The position numbers and the translations under genes are program-made. A stretch of 64,000 nt of DNA from NCBI GenBank assembly GCA_940671915.1, contig CALNVZ010002100.1, positions 9,069,490-9,133,489 on the forward strand, read 5' to 3'. This DNA comes from Paracentrotus lividus (taxonomy: Eukaryota > Echinodermata > Echinoidea > Camarodonta > Echinidae). Shown here piece by piece: positions 1 to 13,486 of this stretch; positions within the stretch are counted from its first letter, which is position 1; each line of letters begins with the position of its first letter. The notes beneath the pieces were generated by a model. That model had not been told where the DNA came from and made no database searches. It was given only the letters and a program-made list of their open reading frames with translations.

Positions 1-720
1 TATCATACTTGAACACCCAGGTTCAATGACAGATAGAAATGCGACCATAAAAACATGTCGCTTGTTCTAATAAATCATCAAAGAATTTGTGGTTAATATT
101 ACATATTCAATGTGAGATTGCGCAATCAAGAAACTAGGGAAAAAAAGTACTGCAGTACATGTATTCTTTTGTGTTGGGATCACTCACTGATGCATTGATT
201 AATTGATGATTACAGTTTTCAAATCTCTAAGCTCTGGCCAAAAAATATTTATTGAAGTAATAGAGATAAAGAAATAATTGTGTATCTCATCTGCAGTAAG
301 CTGGTTTCATGGAACCATGTATTTTGTAGTTTTCAATTGTCATACATGAACACTCATGTTCAATAACAGATTGGAATGGGACCATAATAACATGTCGCTT
401 GTTCTAATAAATCATCAAAGGATTTGTGGTAATGTACATCTTCTATGTGAGATTGCGCAATCATAAAAGGGTTATTGGTTAAGTACATCTTCCATATGAG
501 ATTGCGCAATCTAGAAACTAGGGAAAATAGGTACCGTAGTTCATGTATTCTTTTGTGTTGGGATCTATGAGATTACACTCACTGATGCATTGATTAATTG
601 ATTATTACAGTTTTCAAATCTCTAAGCTTTGGACCCAAAAATATATTGAATGTAGAGATGAAGAAATAATTGTGTATCTCATCTACTTTAAGCTGCTTTC
701 ATGGAACCATGTCTTTTGTA
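1..720. repeat. Tandem duplication of a ~330-380 bp unit
   Basis: Two diverged head-to-tail copies: one from the window edge to about 328, the other about 339-720. They share, in order, a 'catgtcgcttgttctaataa' block, 'gagattgcgcaatc', 'attcttttgtgttgggat', 'tgatgcattgattaattgat' and 'tttcatggaaccatgt'. The second copy is longer because a ~45 bp piece containing 'gagattgcgcaatc' is itself doubled (about 434-463 and 481-511). No coding potential. The first copy may begin before the window. Confidence 0.85.
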
Positions 721-1609
721 ATGTCACATGGCAGCTGCAGATACTAATAAATTGACTATTCTGTTTTAATGGCAAATATAACCACTTGAGATTATATATA
801 ATGTGATGTCTAATGTATTGATTCACATGCTGTTGCTATTGGAAGCATCTTTATAAATTATAAAAATCAATAATCATTATGAGGGGTATTGAGAAATCTA
901 ATTTAAAAAAATTATCATATAGTTCTTATCAAATAACCAATTTCTTCATGACATGTCGTAAGTATTTTTTTTACAATTCTGAGGTGTTATCAGTCGACAA
1001 CTATAGTTCAACATCAGAATCCCTATGTTCCATGAACTTACCTTTCTTGTGTTATTCATATCATGTAAACGTTAACATTCTTGGCATAGTTTGAAATCAT
1101 AATTGCTGAACCTTGGCTTTCAAAGTTGATTTTTATGGACATGTTTGGAATTCTTTTAATACCCTAATGGATTTCTTATCCTACTTGGGATATGATACAT
1201 AATACATGCAAGTTTAAGTTTCAAATTTTTGGGGAAAGTTTTGTTCCCTGATGATTTGAATTTCATACTTTATTATAGTTTATTGCTGAATCCAGGCAGG
1301 GTGGGAGATGCATACCCCACCCCCACTTACGAGGTGTATTGATAGAATTGGAAAATTTCCAAAAACCTTGCGTCCCCCTTTTCCCATGTCCAATTCCTGG
1401 GCCCGCCACTGCTGGGGTTTACCAATTATTTCAAGCAAATATTGTCATGAATCTCTTTCACTTTCTGATGAAATACCTCATACTTCTTTTTGCAACATGG
1501 GTGGGCAATTATATTCTTCTTGTCTATATATAGATAATACAATTGAATGTTATGTGTTTTAATATGTCTTTTTGACAGTTTTCTTTAATTTCTCTTACTT
1601 CATCCACAG

Positions 1610-1927
1610 ATGGTATTACGGAGGCCTCATCACACAGGCAGTGTAGCAAGAGACTCTTACATTAGTGACATAGGGGGTGTAATAGATCCGATATTTACCC
1701 CTCCTCTGGTTCCGCCGCCCCCATACTCCCCTCCCGAATACACTGAGATCTCTAACGATCCCATCATCATAGAAGGACCAGACTTTTTAGACGACCTCTC
1801 TACGCCTACACCAGTCTTGCCAATAGCGCCTCATGAGATGCCCCCTCCCTATTCAACACTCAACCTCCTCCCCGGAACAACAATAGAATGCTCCGTTGCT
1901 CAGGAATTCCAGGTGGCAAATGAAGAG
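1610..1927 (+). CDS. Internal coding exon of a PPxY-motif host protein
   Basis: An open frame of 106 codons bounded by a strong 3' splice site (pyrimidine-rich stretch ending cccacag-like 'catccacag' at 1601-1609) and a donor AG|GTAACT at 1928. The exon enters and leaves in phase 0. The peptide is acidic and proline-rich with two PY motifs (PPPPYSPPEY near residue 36 and PPPYS near residue 83), the usual ligands for WW domains of Nedd4-type ubiquitin ligases, so a cytoplasmic tail that recruits such a ligase is plausible. It joins in frame to the phase-0 exon at 61647, where Ser/Arg-rich sequence follows. The layout faintly recalls the ENTREP/FAM189 membrane adaptors, but I cannot confirm this and give no symbol. 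An ATG is the first codon, but the splice acceptor directly before it argues for an internal exon whose upstream partners lie outside the window. Confidence 0.7.
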
Positions 1928-2489
1928 GTAACTTTCACTTTCTTTTTCTCATTTCTTTTTTCTTTAGTTACTTTTTTTATTGTCGACTTTGAAAGGACTT
2001 CACCATTTAGGGTGTGTGACTGTACTAATGCAACGCTCAACACTAACATTTTTTAGAAGTTGCCCTGGAGGGCAACCAAATATTTGATTTTCCTCAAAAA
2101 TGGTTGTCCGAATGGGAAATCTGGTTGCCCTGCTCTAAAAACAAAAACAATGAAAGCATTGAAGATTTGATTTTTATGTAAAAAACTTCGCATGAAATGT
2201 GATTTACAATTAACTCATAATGTAACCTAGTTTACAGGGTCAAAAGCCCAATACATTTCAGTCCATCATGTAAGCCCTAACATAAGTCTTGCGAAAAAAT
2301 GTGGTTGCCCACTTCAGGCAACTTTTCATAATTTCTACAAATTTGATTGCCCAGGGGTCAAATCTGGTTTCTTTTACTCAGAAAGATTCCGGAATCTTGT
2401 TGATATGATTTCTAAACACAGAGAAAAGAAATTTGTGGTCAATCACCAAATAATGAACATTGGTTTTCTAAACATTCACACAGCCCGTA

Positions 2490-2706
2490 AAAAGGTAGCC
2501 TTTCTTGCTTTCGTGAACGGTAGGTCGTGAGTTCGAAACCCGGCCGAGTCATACCAAAGACTTACAAAAATGGTACCTAAAAGTTGCCTTTTAATAAGGA
2601 GCTTGGGGGTAATAATAACATCATGCAGGGCCCGCTGGGAGAACAGTTGTCAGAACTGAAGTGGCTACCCTGGGTAAATAAAACAATATTATTATTATTA
2701 TTATTA
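2490..2706 (+). repeat. tRNA-derived SINE
   Basis: A B-box-like 'gagttcgaaacc' (about 2529-2540) of RNA polymerase III promoters sits near the 5' side, followed by an unrelated body ('gcagggcccgctgggagaac') and a 3' end 'gggtaaataaaacaat' running into an ATT microsatellite tail (2687-2706). This head-body-tail order is that of a tRNA-derived SINE. The A box is not clear, so the head is diverged or the 5' boundary uncertain. Confidence 0.65.
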
Positions 2707-3011
2707 GCCCTCAGTTTAATAAATTGTCTCCTGAGCAAACTCCTTTTTTGAATTAGATTTTCAGTCTAAAAAATATACAACTGAAGTAATCTTTTGTACT
2801 ATTATAGTAAATGTAAATGTTGTTTTGAAAACAATTCTATTGTTTAACTTTTGAGAATGTTAAAAAAGTTTTTTTTTAGCAATTGAATTGTTTTCTAAAT
2901 GACAATTACATTTGCTATGAAACTACAAAAGATTAGTTGTTTTTATTTAGGCTGAAGGTATCACTTCAAAAGACTAGTTTGCTCAGGGGATAGTTTATTA
3001 AACTGAGGGCT
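2706..3011. repeat. Foldback/MITE with terminal inverted repeats
   Basis: The left end 'agccctcagtttaataaa' is mirrored by 'tttattaaactgagggct' at the right end, and pairing continues inward ('cctgagcaaact' with 'agtttgctcagg'). About 306 bp, non-coding, directly abutting the ATT tail of the SINE. Confidence 0.85.
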
Positions 3012-3957
3012 GCGCTTGTGTAATTAAGGTCATTATATAGCGATTATAAATATATTTTGAGCAATGATACTGTTTGATGTAGGAGCAGACTAGTGTTTGC
3101 GTACCCCAGTCATATCAGTAGAGTATAAATGGGTCAGTTCAGGTCAATACTTTACAGCTGTATTTTGGTTTGTTGTTTATTTAAAGCCACTGAGCATGAA
3201 GGGGTTTTCTATGGTTGTGTGAATCACCATGTAAACACAGTGGCAGGTGTTATCATGATGTAAATGGATCCCAATCTTTTTTTATCTTCTGCTTATTGAT
3301 TTATAAAAAAAAAAAGAATATATAGTGAGACAATAACATTTTTAGTTCACAGATAAGCTACTTATTTTTAGTGGGTTTACGGTTTTTTAAAAGAAAAATT
3401 GACTGATTGCTTCAAAATTAAAGATTTTAAAACGTGTGTACATTTATGATCTTAAAAAGAAAACACACAAATGTTCAAGTTTGACTATAATCCACTTGTT
3501 TTAAAAACAGTAAATAGCACAAGTTTATGAAAGGGTCAAAACAAGGATATGTACTGGTTTCTTATAACACAAGGTACAATCATTCAATCAACTTATTAGT
3601 AGTTATTTCATCATTTCAATACACTATTTGGTTTACATCATTACAATTTTGTTTTGTGCTTGGGAATATGAATATTCTTGGATAAACAACTATTATGTTA
3701 TTAGACCAGTGCTGCAAACTCTTTGAATACACTGAAACTGCAAATTCTCAACTTGTTGTGATCAATCAATCAATTTAAAACTGAGATTTCAGCCCCTCAC
3801 TCACACCAACCAGCTGCACTCTCTACAGAGGTTTGCAAACAGCGGGCCTGTCACGCGGCGTATCGGTATTTGTTACCGAACGCTTTCTTCTATGCACTCT
3901 GTCACACCTATCCAGGGAGTCTATCAAGCTAGGTTGAGACCCTTTGTCAACAGCCCA

Positions 3958-4842
3958 CATTACTCACCCAGCTTCATACCCTGGTGTTCACACTGAATAG
4001 GGGAAAATACCCCGATGGTTACACCGTTGGGGAGTTTTCTCTTTGGATTCTTGTAGTTGACTGCAGAAATTGAAATGTAGTTTTGAGTTGTAGATGTCAA
4101 GGTTTTGCTGTTGAATAAGTTTATATTGAGAGCTGTCAAATTCAAATAGATTTCATTTGACATTACTAGATCAAGAGAAGAGGACTGTTTGTGTATAACA
4201 CTTTCACATGTAATGTTCATGAAGCTTTGATACAAGACTTTGTAAGTATAACTGTGGAGCTCTACGAATTGTAAATTATAAACAATTTGCATGGAATTTG
4301 ACTGTTAATCATCCCAGTGTACAACTAGACTTGATATTCTAGAAGTCACCTCAAGCATGTGAATTGATGAGCAGCTACATCGACCATAGCAAAGATTGAA
4401 ATGAACAGACTGATATGTGTATCTTGTGAAACTATATCGGTAGTATAGAACCCGATTTGCTGAGGGGGCTTGATATTGAATATCCATTGCATATTCAAAC
4501 TCATGTACTACTTGCAAGCAGCATCTGACATTTGATTCCGTTACATGTCTCAAACACGGGGACGTTGGGAGCAAAAGGAGGAGGCCCCTTTTGCTTAAGC
4601 TTTACCCATCAGCCAATCAGCAAGCTATAGTTGAAGTATGAGATGTTTGAGATCAAAAAAGCATCAGAGTTTACTTTTCGTCTGGACCTCTCACAGTAAC
4701 GTGAAAATCTCTTGGTTTGCTTAACGCTTTTGTCATCCCAGGTTAATTTGAGCGGAGTGATGAGGATCCCGCTTCCCACGTAAGTACACACCAAGACCTT
4801 TAGGTCTGTTGTAGGGGCAAATGCTAGCCGGAGTTCTCTCAT
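3958..4842 (-). other. Weak minus-strand coding candidate or remnant
   Basis: Three successive minus-strand open stretches (77, 89 and 110 codons) follow each other with a stop and a frame change between them. The last runs into a good donor-like sequence, GG|GTGAGTAA, near 3958. No recognisable domain. It could be a decayed gene or chance in AT-rich DNA; I see no acceptor or promoter that would decide. Confidence 0.15.
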
Positions 4843-6584
4843 ATTTGCAGAACATGTCGTAGACAGGTTGCTAGGGCATCATCTCCAGTTGCTAACGATA
4901 ATTTTGAAATGACGCATTGTCTGGTTTTACATTGATCTCATTGTATATTATTTTACAATGTATTCCTACCACCAGTTGTACTTTAGGAGCTATTTACCAA
5001 GTAACACTCTAACTGTAAACTGTTGGTCAAATAATTTGCACAGGTCTGCTTGTCAACAGACTGATGGTGTGAAGAGGCTCTTTAATCAATTATTCAGCAG
5101 GTACTCTACTGCAAATGTAGAGTGTGTACTTATACAGAGAAGAAGATAAAGAGAGAATAGCTGTGACATTGTTCCACTTTATTATTACACCTTGTCAGGT
5201 TTTAGGAGAGCACTTGTTTTGTCAGTGTTTTCTTGGGGTGTGATATAAGAATGTTATGAGATATAGGGTTTACATAGAACACTCTCCTTTGACATCTAAA
5301 ATTGCTGGTGTTCCCAGGGGTTCAATATTTCTTGTGCATTTTACACAAAATATTTTCTGTGCATATCACGTGTAGAAAATATGCCAATTAGGCCCTCTCC
5401 CAAATGTTTTTCTCATGTAGAGATGTTTTAATCCCCGGTGATATCAAGAGGCACCCTCCCTGAGATGAAATATGGCAAGAGAGAACAAATAATTTATATA
5501 TTGTTTATGAATCAGTTGTCACTTATTGCATCCTGTTTATATCATTATTCCATGGTTCATGCTGCATGTAGCTCTTACAACCATACCTAGTCATCTACAT
5601 TAATTAAAGAATTCTTGTCATCTGTGTTGTCATGGTGATACATTCTCTCTTTTTGTGATTAGATGGAGACACGTCATTTCCCCCTGCACCAATTGCTTCG
5701 GGCTTTATTTTGTCTAAGATGTAGGGTTAGTGTTAGGGTTGCAATACAGTTTTATGTTCAGTTTTAGGTTAATGTTTAGGGTAGGTTATAGCGTTAGTCT
5801 AGGGTTGAAGTTGGTTATTTGATTAGTGGAATATGGAATTGAAGCGGAGCAATTGTCATGGAATCGATTAGATTGTTGTAAATCTTTGAAGGTGATAGAG
5901 TGGCATAAGAGAATGAAATAATTAATGTTATGAGATATGTCATGAATGAAGTTCTGTGCAATATATCCAATTGCTAGCATATTGCTACCTGGATGCAAGG
6001 ATATTGCTGGAATTTTTTTTATTAAAAAATACCTATTTTAAGAGAAATGATATCAAAGCTGATAGAAGGCACCAGATCTGTTCTAATAGTTAAATCCAAA
6101 TTTTCACAAAGATTTGACATGTGAAAACTTGTTGTATTGGTTACTATGCTTGTTTTATAGCTGCAGTTTTCAAAAGACACAAATTTTGATATTATTCAAT
6201 CTTACCCACAATATTACCAAGCTTTAACATCAACCACTTTCAACCCTTTCTTCATCTCTTTTCTTCTCCTTATCCAACCCTCAATCTTTCTCCCATTCTT
6301 CTTTATCTATTCTGTCAGGATTTGTTGAATATCCAGTCCTTGATCTTGTTTGGCTCATTATATTCTCTTTAATATTATCCCTACTCTCCAGCTTCTGTCT
6401 GCATGTCGCTTCGAGGAATGTGATCTTCATGTTGTAGTTTATATCTATCCTTGCTCGATAATGATACTGTCCGCTAACTGACCTTGTCTGACAACGCCAA
6501 GTATTCACAGCTCAAAACTTAGCCGTGAGAAAATATGAGCCATGTGTGTGTCGAGGATGCAGAGGCCCAGTTATCCCATATGAT
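4843..6584. other. Intronic DNA, no feature recognised
   Basis: AT-rich, stops in all frames. About 5722-5805 is a degenerate run of telomere-like TTAGGG/TTAGTG words, scattered and too imperfect to call a telomeric insertion. Confidence 0.5.
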
Positions 6585-6692
6585 GATAACTACCCCCCAG
6601 AAATATGGTTTAGGGTTAGGTGTAGAGTTAGGGGGTAAATTTCTAGTAGGGGATAGTTGTCCAGGGGTAATTGTCCAGGGGGTAGTTGTCCT
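6585..6692. repeat. MITE, 'ggacaactaccccc' family, copy 1
   Basis: The left 'gataactacccccc' is inversely matched by 'gggggtagttgtcc' at the right, with an inner 'gggtaattgtccaggg'. The same ends recur at 11859-12014 and 55665-55812, defining a small family. A 'tagggttagg' core is shared by copies 1 and 3. Confidence 0.75.
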
Positions 6693-7365
6693 AGAACCCA
6701 CAACTAGAATCCTAACCAAGTACCAGGCCTGAACCTGGACTTTCTTTAGTGAGCACACTTTTTTCCATACATCTTCTATTATTATCTATTTTCACCAGCT
6801 TATGCCATTGTTCTCATTCTATTTTCTATATACTACTCATACATGTATGTATTTTATGTGTTTAGATATGTATTTAGATTTTATTTTCAGAAAGTACCAT
6901 CCTTATTTACATTTAAAAGTCATGCTGTATAAATTGCATTGAACTTTTAGTGAAAATTGATGCTTTTTAAGGTTCCAATGTGTTCTAAAAACTTTGCTAT
7001 TTCCCCCCTCAGTAATGATGATAATAAGTTTTGTTCATCTGCTTTCAAGTTATCCCAGAAAAAGGGGTCTGCTGCAGGAGGTACTGTTAACCTGTTGGAG
7101 ATGAGCTGAATTGGCTATTACACACATTTCCCATAGACCTTAGGGCTCAGTCCTCAATGGGTTAAAGAAGTCCAAGTCAGTAGAGTACAGTTATCTGGTA
7201 TCGCTCCCATCCCGGGATCGCATCAAATGATTCTTTCATATAACTCTTGACAGGACAAACAAAGGGAAGAATTTCCTTTTCCCTCAGGTGAAGTATGAGA
7301 GTAAACTTGTTATAGTCTCCCATAACATCTATATTTAGTGACGTCTTGGGTGGACAAGATACTTC

Positions 7366-7663
7366 TAGGGGGGGGGGGGGGGGTAGTCATTCAAAGGCAA
7401 AAGTGCTACCCCTTACTGGCCACGCATCATGAAAATGGACCCTTAATGAAATCAATAGTGTATTAAATAAAGTCAAATTTGCATCCCTATTCGACATCAG
7501 ACTTGGAGGGAAAAAAAAATCCTATATGGTGTAAAAACAGCGAAATTCAGTATCCGTAACAGCAGTCTACGCTGAAAACATCCTCCTCCCCCTCCCTTTC
7601 AACGATTTGTGTGAAAGCGCATCAGTAGCACATGTGGTGAGTGACCTCCCCCCCCCCCCCCCC
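7366..7663. repeat. MITE, 'gggtcactca' family, copy 1
   Basis: Bounded by a G-run at 7370-7382 plus 'tagtcattca' and by 'tggtgagtgacc' plus a C-run at 7650-7663. The interior shares 'aagtcaaatttgca', 'attcgacatcagact' and 'gctgaaaaca' with the copy at 17756-18150. Confidence 0.8.
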
Positions 7664-8257
7664 TTTCTAACCGGGTCTAAATGGAAGGCAAGTCATAATA
7701 GCATTCACTGTAAAATTGCTCATATAATTGAACATCAAAATCTCAATGATATATATCAGTGATAAAACAATTGAATGTGTGAGATACAGAAAGAGGGGAA
7801 TAGTAAGGGGAAGGGGTGGGAGGCCAAGGGAGGAAAAGGAGAGGGGTATTAAAGGAGAAATTCTGGTACCATGGTGGTTTAGCTGTCTGGTAGTCATCAG
7901 CTGGTCTGACAGGTCTCACATGACCTCATGGGGACAAGGTCTTGGATTTGTTGTGAAGAGGTAAGATAAATGGACCTATTTATCACACCCCAGGGACCTA
8001 AGTGGGAGCTGAAGATGGCAAAACACAACTAGGACATTTTATGCTCCAGAATAAAATTCAATGGATAATGCAAAGCTTGTGTTACTGAATTGAAAGAAAG
8101 TGAAGAGCTACAATTGTGGATCACTGAAAGTGGACTCCTGTCATTTATTTGTCAAAAGTTTAGGTTTCATATGTAAATTCCAGGATAAAAATATTTTCAG
8201 ACAGTTTGTATTTGAATGTTTATTTGTGAGGTTTGTTGTGATTTTCCTTGTATTCCT
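7664..8257. other. Intronic DNA, no feature recognised
   Basis: A purine-rich patch on the plus strand around 7785-7860; otherwise unremarkable, with no conserved open frame. Confidence 0.4.
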
Positions 8258-8310
8258 GTAAGAAGATACTTGGCACAATGGCAAATGCATTGCTCTAAGT
8301 ACTTTCTTGC
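8258..8310. repeat. Short hairpin repeat, copy 1
   Basis: 'gtaagaagatacttggcac' on the left faces 'ctaagtactttcttgc' on the right, a stem of about 16 bp around a ~20 nt loop. The same hairpin occurs at 33054-33107 with shared 'tacttggcacaat'. Confidence 0.65.
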
Positions 8311-11300
8311 TGGGAAGGCAACGATACTGGGTGTGGTGTGGTAAGATAAGGTAATTGAACGTTGTATGAAACCCCCATGAACCCAGGAGGCAACCTTCTA
8401 AACTAAGGTGAAATGAGATCCTACAAAAGTTTGGGAATAAAAGAGTGACAAGTAGTTCTTCACACCCTCCTCCAGGGTCGTCCATTAGTGTTCTAAACCT
8501 TGTGACCCACAGATTATAATGCCCAACTCTGCAAAACATTTCTTCACTTTGAACACCATTTCAACATTATGTTAAAGGCGCATAGGCTCCATATAGTTAG
8601 GACATCCATTATTTGTAGTCTTACATCATGTCCTGTATGTTCCATTGAGAAAAACACCGTAAGATAGCTAATGGCAAATTTGCATTAGATATTAAAAGGC
8701 CCCTGCAGTTTTTTGTGTTTTTTTTTGTTGATCATCCATAAAGTTAAAACATTTAGAATTAGTGTTCTGAAGGTTGTTCCTCGATTGGCTTCAATTTTAG
8801 CTTTTTAAACTCAAATTAATTTCCTTCTTTTAATTAGGGGGCCTACATTATTGTTTTTGCAATCATAAAACTTGGATATGAATGTAAGTTGTCAGTTGCT
8901 TCCAGTCCACTGTAGGGGCCTATTATTTTGTACAAATAATTTCCAAGATATTTTCTTCAATTGTTCAAATTTAATTCCAGAAGAAATATATTGACATGAT
9001 TATTGTTGAAGCGTACACCTTTAATATTTGCAGCGAAACCGCATTATATTTACCAGACTTTGTATTGTTATGTCTGGGGATGTGATCAGTTCTCATGCTG
9101 GGATGTTTTCAACAGCTCCGAGGGGACACCAGGGGCACACCACCTTATTCTCAATGAATTTACAGAATTAACAGTTTCATGAGAAAAACAGCCTTTGTTA
9201 GAGTTAATACAGAATGTAATGGGCTAAAGGGGATACCATACAATGGAGTCTAGTTGTTGGATTATAGTTCATGAAGGTATAAAACCAATTTGATCCAGTC
9301 AATCATTTGGTCTATGGGTGTGATTGAAGTTATAACCAAGCAATTATATAGAAGAATGGGACATCAATTTGTCTATATTCTCACCTTAGAATAGATCCAA
9401 AGGAGTTCAGAGGTTTCACATGGGTAGAAAATAAATCAGGTTATTCAAGAAGATGATACCATGGTTCCTCTTCACATCAGTTGTGTCTGTTTACACTAAA
9501 AAAGATGTTCTGAAGCTCTTCCTTCATTTACCACTGTTTACTAAGCTTAATTAACTTAAACTTTTTTGTCGTTTTCTGTTTGCATTGGAATGAGACAGTC
9601 AAATACGGCATCAGCAAATCAAACTAAGGCCCTGGGTTGAACGTTGTCAAATATAAAAGTGTATGTCTGGATGATTCATTGTGTGTTGATAAACATTAGT
9701 TCTATTCACATAGAGCGCTCTGATGTTGCCGTCTGAAGAAGATTGTGAACATAGTGACACAATTCTATATTTGGTATTGTAATGAAAGTAATATTTCCTA
9801 AAAGAATCTTCAAAAACATTTTAGAGATAATTCACTGCTTGTGAAACTGTATTTAAGATCTTGGTAGTTCTCATGAAGTCACTAGAATATGGGCCGTGGT
9901 CTCGGTAAATGTATCTTGGACTATATTGTATTTTGTTAGTCTTTACATGTATTATAAAGTCAATATTTTGTTTCTGGGACCGTTCTTTCACTCCCAAAAC
10001 CAGAGACCTTATGTTATTTTTTGTGTAAAATCAATTGTGCCACTGAGTTGCCTTGTAATAACATTGTAGATATAATAGCATTTTATATATCCATGAATAG
10101 CTGGTTGACGTATATTATGATTAATTATGTTTCCGACTGAGTTATCACCCTATGACCAACTTCACTGCTCTTTGTCTTCTCAAAATGTCTGTTTTTCTCG
10201 CATAACATCATGATTTATCGGTCTCATACTTTCCCAGCATTCTATTTGGTCGGAAACAGAGCAACATTTTGGCGTTGAAAGATGGCCATTGGCTGAGATC
10301 TTATTCATGCAAGAAATATGCCTGGTTTCTATTCTCCTAAGATTACAACCCCCAGCTTGAATTTCACAAAAATATTGACATCTCAGCTCTGAGCTTTGAA
10401 CATAATCCTGCTATTATGTTTCTCCATGCTTAACTCTCCTCCTCTCTTTTTCTTTCTCTTTCTCTTTATCCCTCCCTCCTTCTCATTTATACTTTTTCTC
10501 ACATTCTCCCTCTATCCATATTCTAAGTTCATTACAAAAACTTGAATTCCATCATGCACCTTATAATATAACCTGTGTACTGATAAAGACCCTGCCATTC
10601 CCCTGGATTTTGAAATCATTAAACCATTTGTATTGCATTGTTGGAAGGAAAATTATCAATCTTTATAGAGATTGAGATGGAGAAAAAAGAAAACTCAGCA
10701 TTCTATGAAATTGTTTCAAATTTTGCATGTGCCCTGTTTTCAATTTTGTAGTTAAATTTGAGCATCAGAAGTATACATGTGTTCTTCATGCAATTTTCTG
10801 ATGATCATACTTTTCTTTATTAGATTACTATCACAAAAGATCCCATAATAATTTTGCTATTTCACCTAGACTCTATCTTACAGCATATTTTAGGGGAGTG
10901 AATATTCTGCACTACTTTTTCATTTCTCTTTCCCCCAATGCTTTCATCCGTCATGATACAATCTTGTTTCTCATTTGAAGTGCTACATCCATCACCTCAT
11001 CTTTCCACTCAATGATGATGAGGTTGAAATGAAAACTGGTCTTATCGCCTAGGAAACAGATGAGATAACAGGAAATTGTAGATATAGTTCATCACCAGAG
11101 GAAGAAATCCTGGAGACAAATAGCAATTTGGATGTTCATTTGATTCTCTCAAGCAGTCAGAAACATCTTAAATATGAAAAAGGAGTTTTGTGGTCAAGTC
11201 TTAGGACCAAACCCATAGGCCTTTATCAAATTTATTTTTGAAAAACATATTTATATCATAAAAAGAACTTGGGGAAACTCAGATATTTTAAAGCCTGATG

Positions 11301-11858
11301 TTATTAGAAATAACCCCAAGATGGTATGTTTTGTATTATGGATTCTGATCACATACATATGAAGTAAATTATAGTGTGACATAAGTGGAGTACGATGACT
11401 GATTATCTAATCCTGCACAAAAGAGAAATAAATCTTATGATGACTCACAACCTAAGAATGTTTCCTTGACTTGGCCTTTGCCCTCTCTCCCTCTTTCTTT
11501 CTTTCTATCAAGTCTTATCGGGCGGTCTGTCTGTCTTTCTTTTCCTTTGTCTTCTTCTCATGGGCACGCTCTACTCCTAGTTAAACAGATATTTCTAATA
11601 CCCATCCCCTTTTGTTGCTCTGGGTGGAAAACCTCCACAATTAACAATCACTCACTGAATAATTTCTGTTGCTCCAAGAATGATCAGCATTTAATAGTAC
11701 TTATATTGCATTCGAAAGAAAACAAAGCAGCAGTTTGTTTGGGTTCTATATTAAATTTTGAAAATTCAATCAAATGAAATTCTTGTTTTGTGTTGTTGCA
11801 AACAAATTGAAATTTCTGCTTTGAAATGACAGGCATCATTGTCATTAACCATGGTTCT
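8311..11858. other. Intronic DNA, no feature recognised
   Basis: AT-rich, stop-rich, no recognisable repeat family or exon. A pyrimidine-rich stretch at about 10438-10515 is the only compositional oddity. Confidence 0.5.
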
Positions 11859-12014
11859 AGGACAACTAGTATCCTGGACAATTACCCCTTGGCTTGGACA
11901 ACTACCCCCATCAGAGATCACCCCCTAACTCTGTACCTAATGCTTACCCTATTACTGTGGGCAGTTGTGTGTGTGTGGAGGGGGGGGGGTAATTGTCCAG
12001 GGGGTAGTTGTCCT
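11859..12014. repeat. MITE, 'ggacaactaccccc' family, copy 2
   Basis: Ends are 'aggacaac' and 'gttgtcct', with inner 'ctggacaattacccc' facing 'ggtaattgtccag'. It contains a GT/G run at 11964-11991. Confidence 0.8.
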
Positions 12015-13486
12015 CATACGCATTGTAGACTAAAGAGAGAGAGCTGGTGAGCTTGAGACTAATTGGTAGGCACCTGGTAATAAGAGAATGGATGAGCAGG
12101 AAGCTGACAGCTTCCTGGGATGAGCGTTCACTGGAAAGAAACAATAAACATTAGTGAGATCCCTTGGAAGTGAGGGTGGTATCTCGTATCTTGTCCTGGC
12201 AGCATTAGGTGTGAAGAGTGGTGTCTTAGTCCACAGGATCATCTACCGTGAATCAATGTTAATTGCATCTCTGGATTACTAGATTTCATGGTCTGTTTGC
12301 TCTGAGTCTTCTCTGTCATCATCTAATCTTTGTCCTCGTCTTACATCATGTCTTGGAATGTAAGAAGGTTGGTCTTCTTTCTTGACTATCCTTCACTCAA
12401 GAAAGATGTATGTACCAAGTTAAGAAAGCTGAACTTTTCTATTCTGCTTTTTAGCACTAAAGCCTACACTGTGTTGCTAGGCATCCATGATTTGTTGTAC
12501 ACAGAATAATAGCCAAAATGGGAATATATTTTGTATATGTAAAAGGCGAAAAAAGAATTGCTGATTTGAAACAAAAAGTTACAGTTTCAGTATTAATTAC
12601 CCAAATTGAGGTAGTTGGTATAGTTACAAAGTTCAGGGCTTCATATCATAGCTTTTTATCAATAGATAGGGGCAGGCTGACGTAACGTGAAGATGGACAA
12701 TATTTAGTAACAATCATCACCAGACATATACCAATTTATTAAAGTAAAAGGTTTGGTTGTACGATAACTCTTGTGGGAAATGCTACTCCAATCATTGGTA
12801 CATGATTCATAATGATTCCATGTCATTATTCCCATACATTTCATGCTGCAGCAAAGTCATGAATTTCAGTCATATGTTTTATTGATTTCATAATGTAAGT
12901 AGGTTATTGTAAACATCTCATGCTATGCAGTATTGTATTATCAACAATGGCAAAAGAAATGGAAATTGCTGTTATGACTGTCTCCATGGCAACACTCTAC
13001 ATTGACAAAGAAGAGGTAAATGTTCTCTAGACAAGAGTCTGCTCATGCATCAATCAAGGAATGAATTATTTATCTTCTAGGAATTAATTGTCAATTTGAA
13101 GAGTTCCTTTTGCCAGGGCAGTACATTTATGTTACACTGAGAGGAAATTGATATGGAATTATAATTGCGTAGGTATGGTCACTGAAGCTTGGAGTGTCTG
13201 GTAACTCATTTCATGGGTTTGTTATTAATTATTTATAATAATTCATTGATATTGATGAAAGAGCTGACAAACCAATATGACATGAAAGTAATTGAAATAC
13301 CATGTCATAGACAAAGACAAACAGTAAATCCTTCTATAACTGAACATGCTTTTAAAAACAAAGCTGGATAAAGGCATGTTCTTTTACATTCTGTAATATT
13401 TATATGATTTATGATAAGTTGACTTACGATTATCTAGATCTGAGGCTCTTTTCTGGATAGAAATGACTACAAAATTTAGGGGATAT
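12015..13486. other. Intronic DNA, no feature recognised
   Basis: No repeat family identified. A spurious exon-like stretch at 12931-13015 is discussed among the rejected items. Confidence 0.45.

Noticed and set aside
2520-2560. tRNA gene
   Set aside because: Only a B-box-like segment is present, with no cloverleaf or clear A box; it is the head of a SINE.
5722-5805. Interstitial telomere from TTAGGG-like words
   Set aside because: Too few and too irregular copies.
12931-13015. Exon-like 85 bp stretch between 'tatgcag' and GAG|GTAAAT, open in one frame
   Set aside because: 85 bp would break the phase-0 to phase-0 join of the flanking host exons, and the acceptor lacks a pyrimidine tract.
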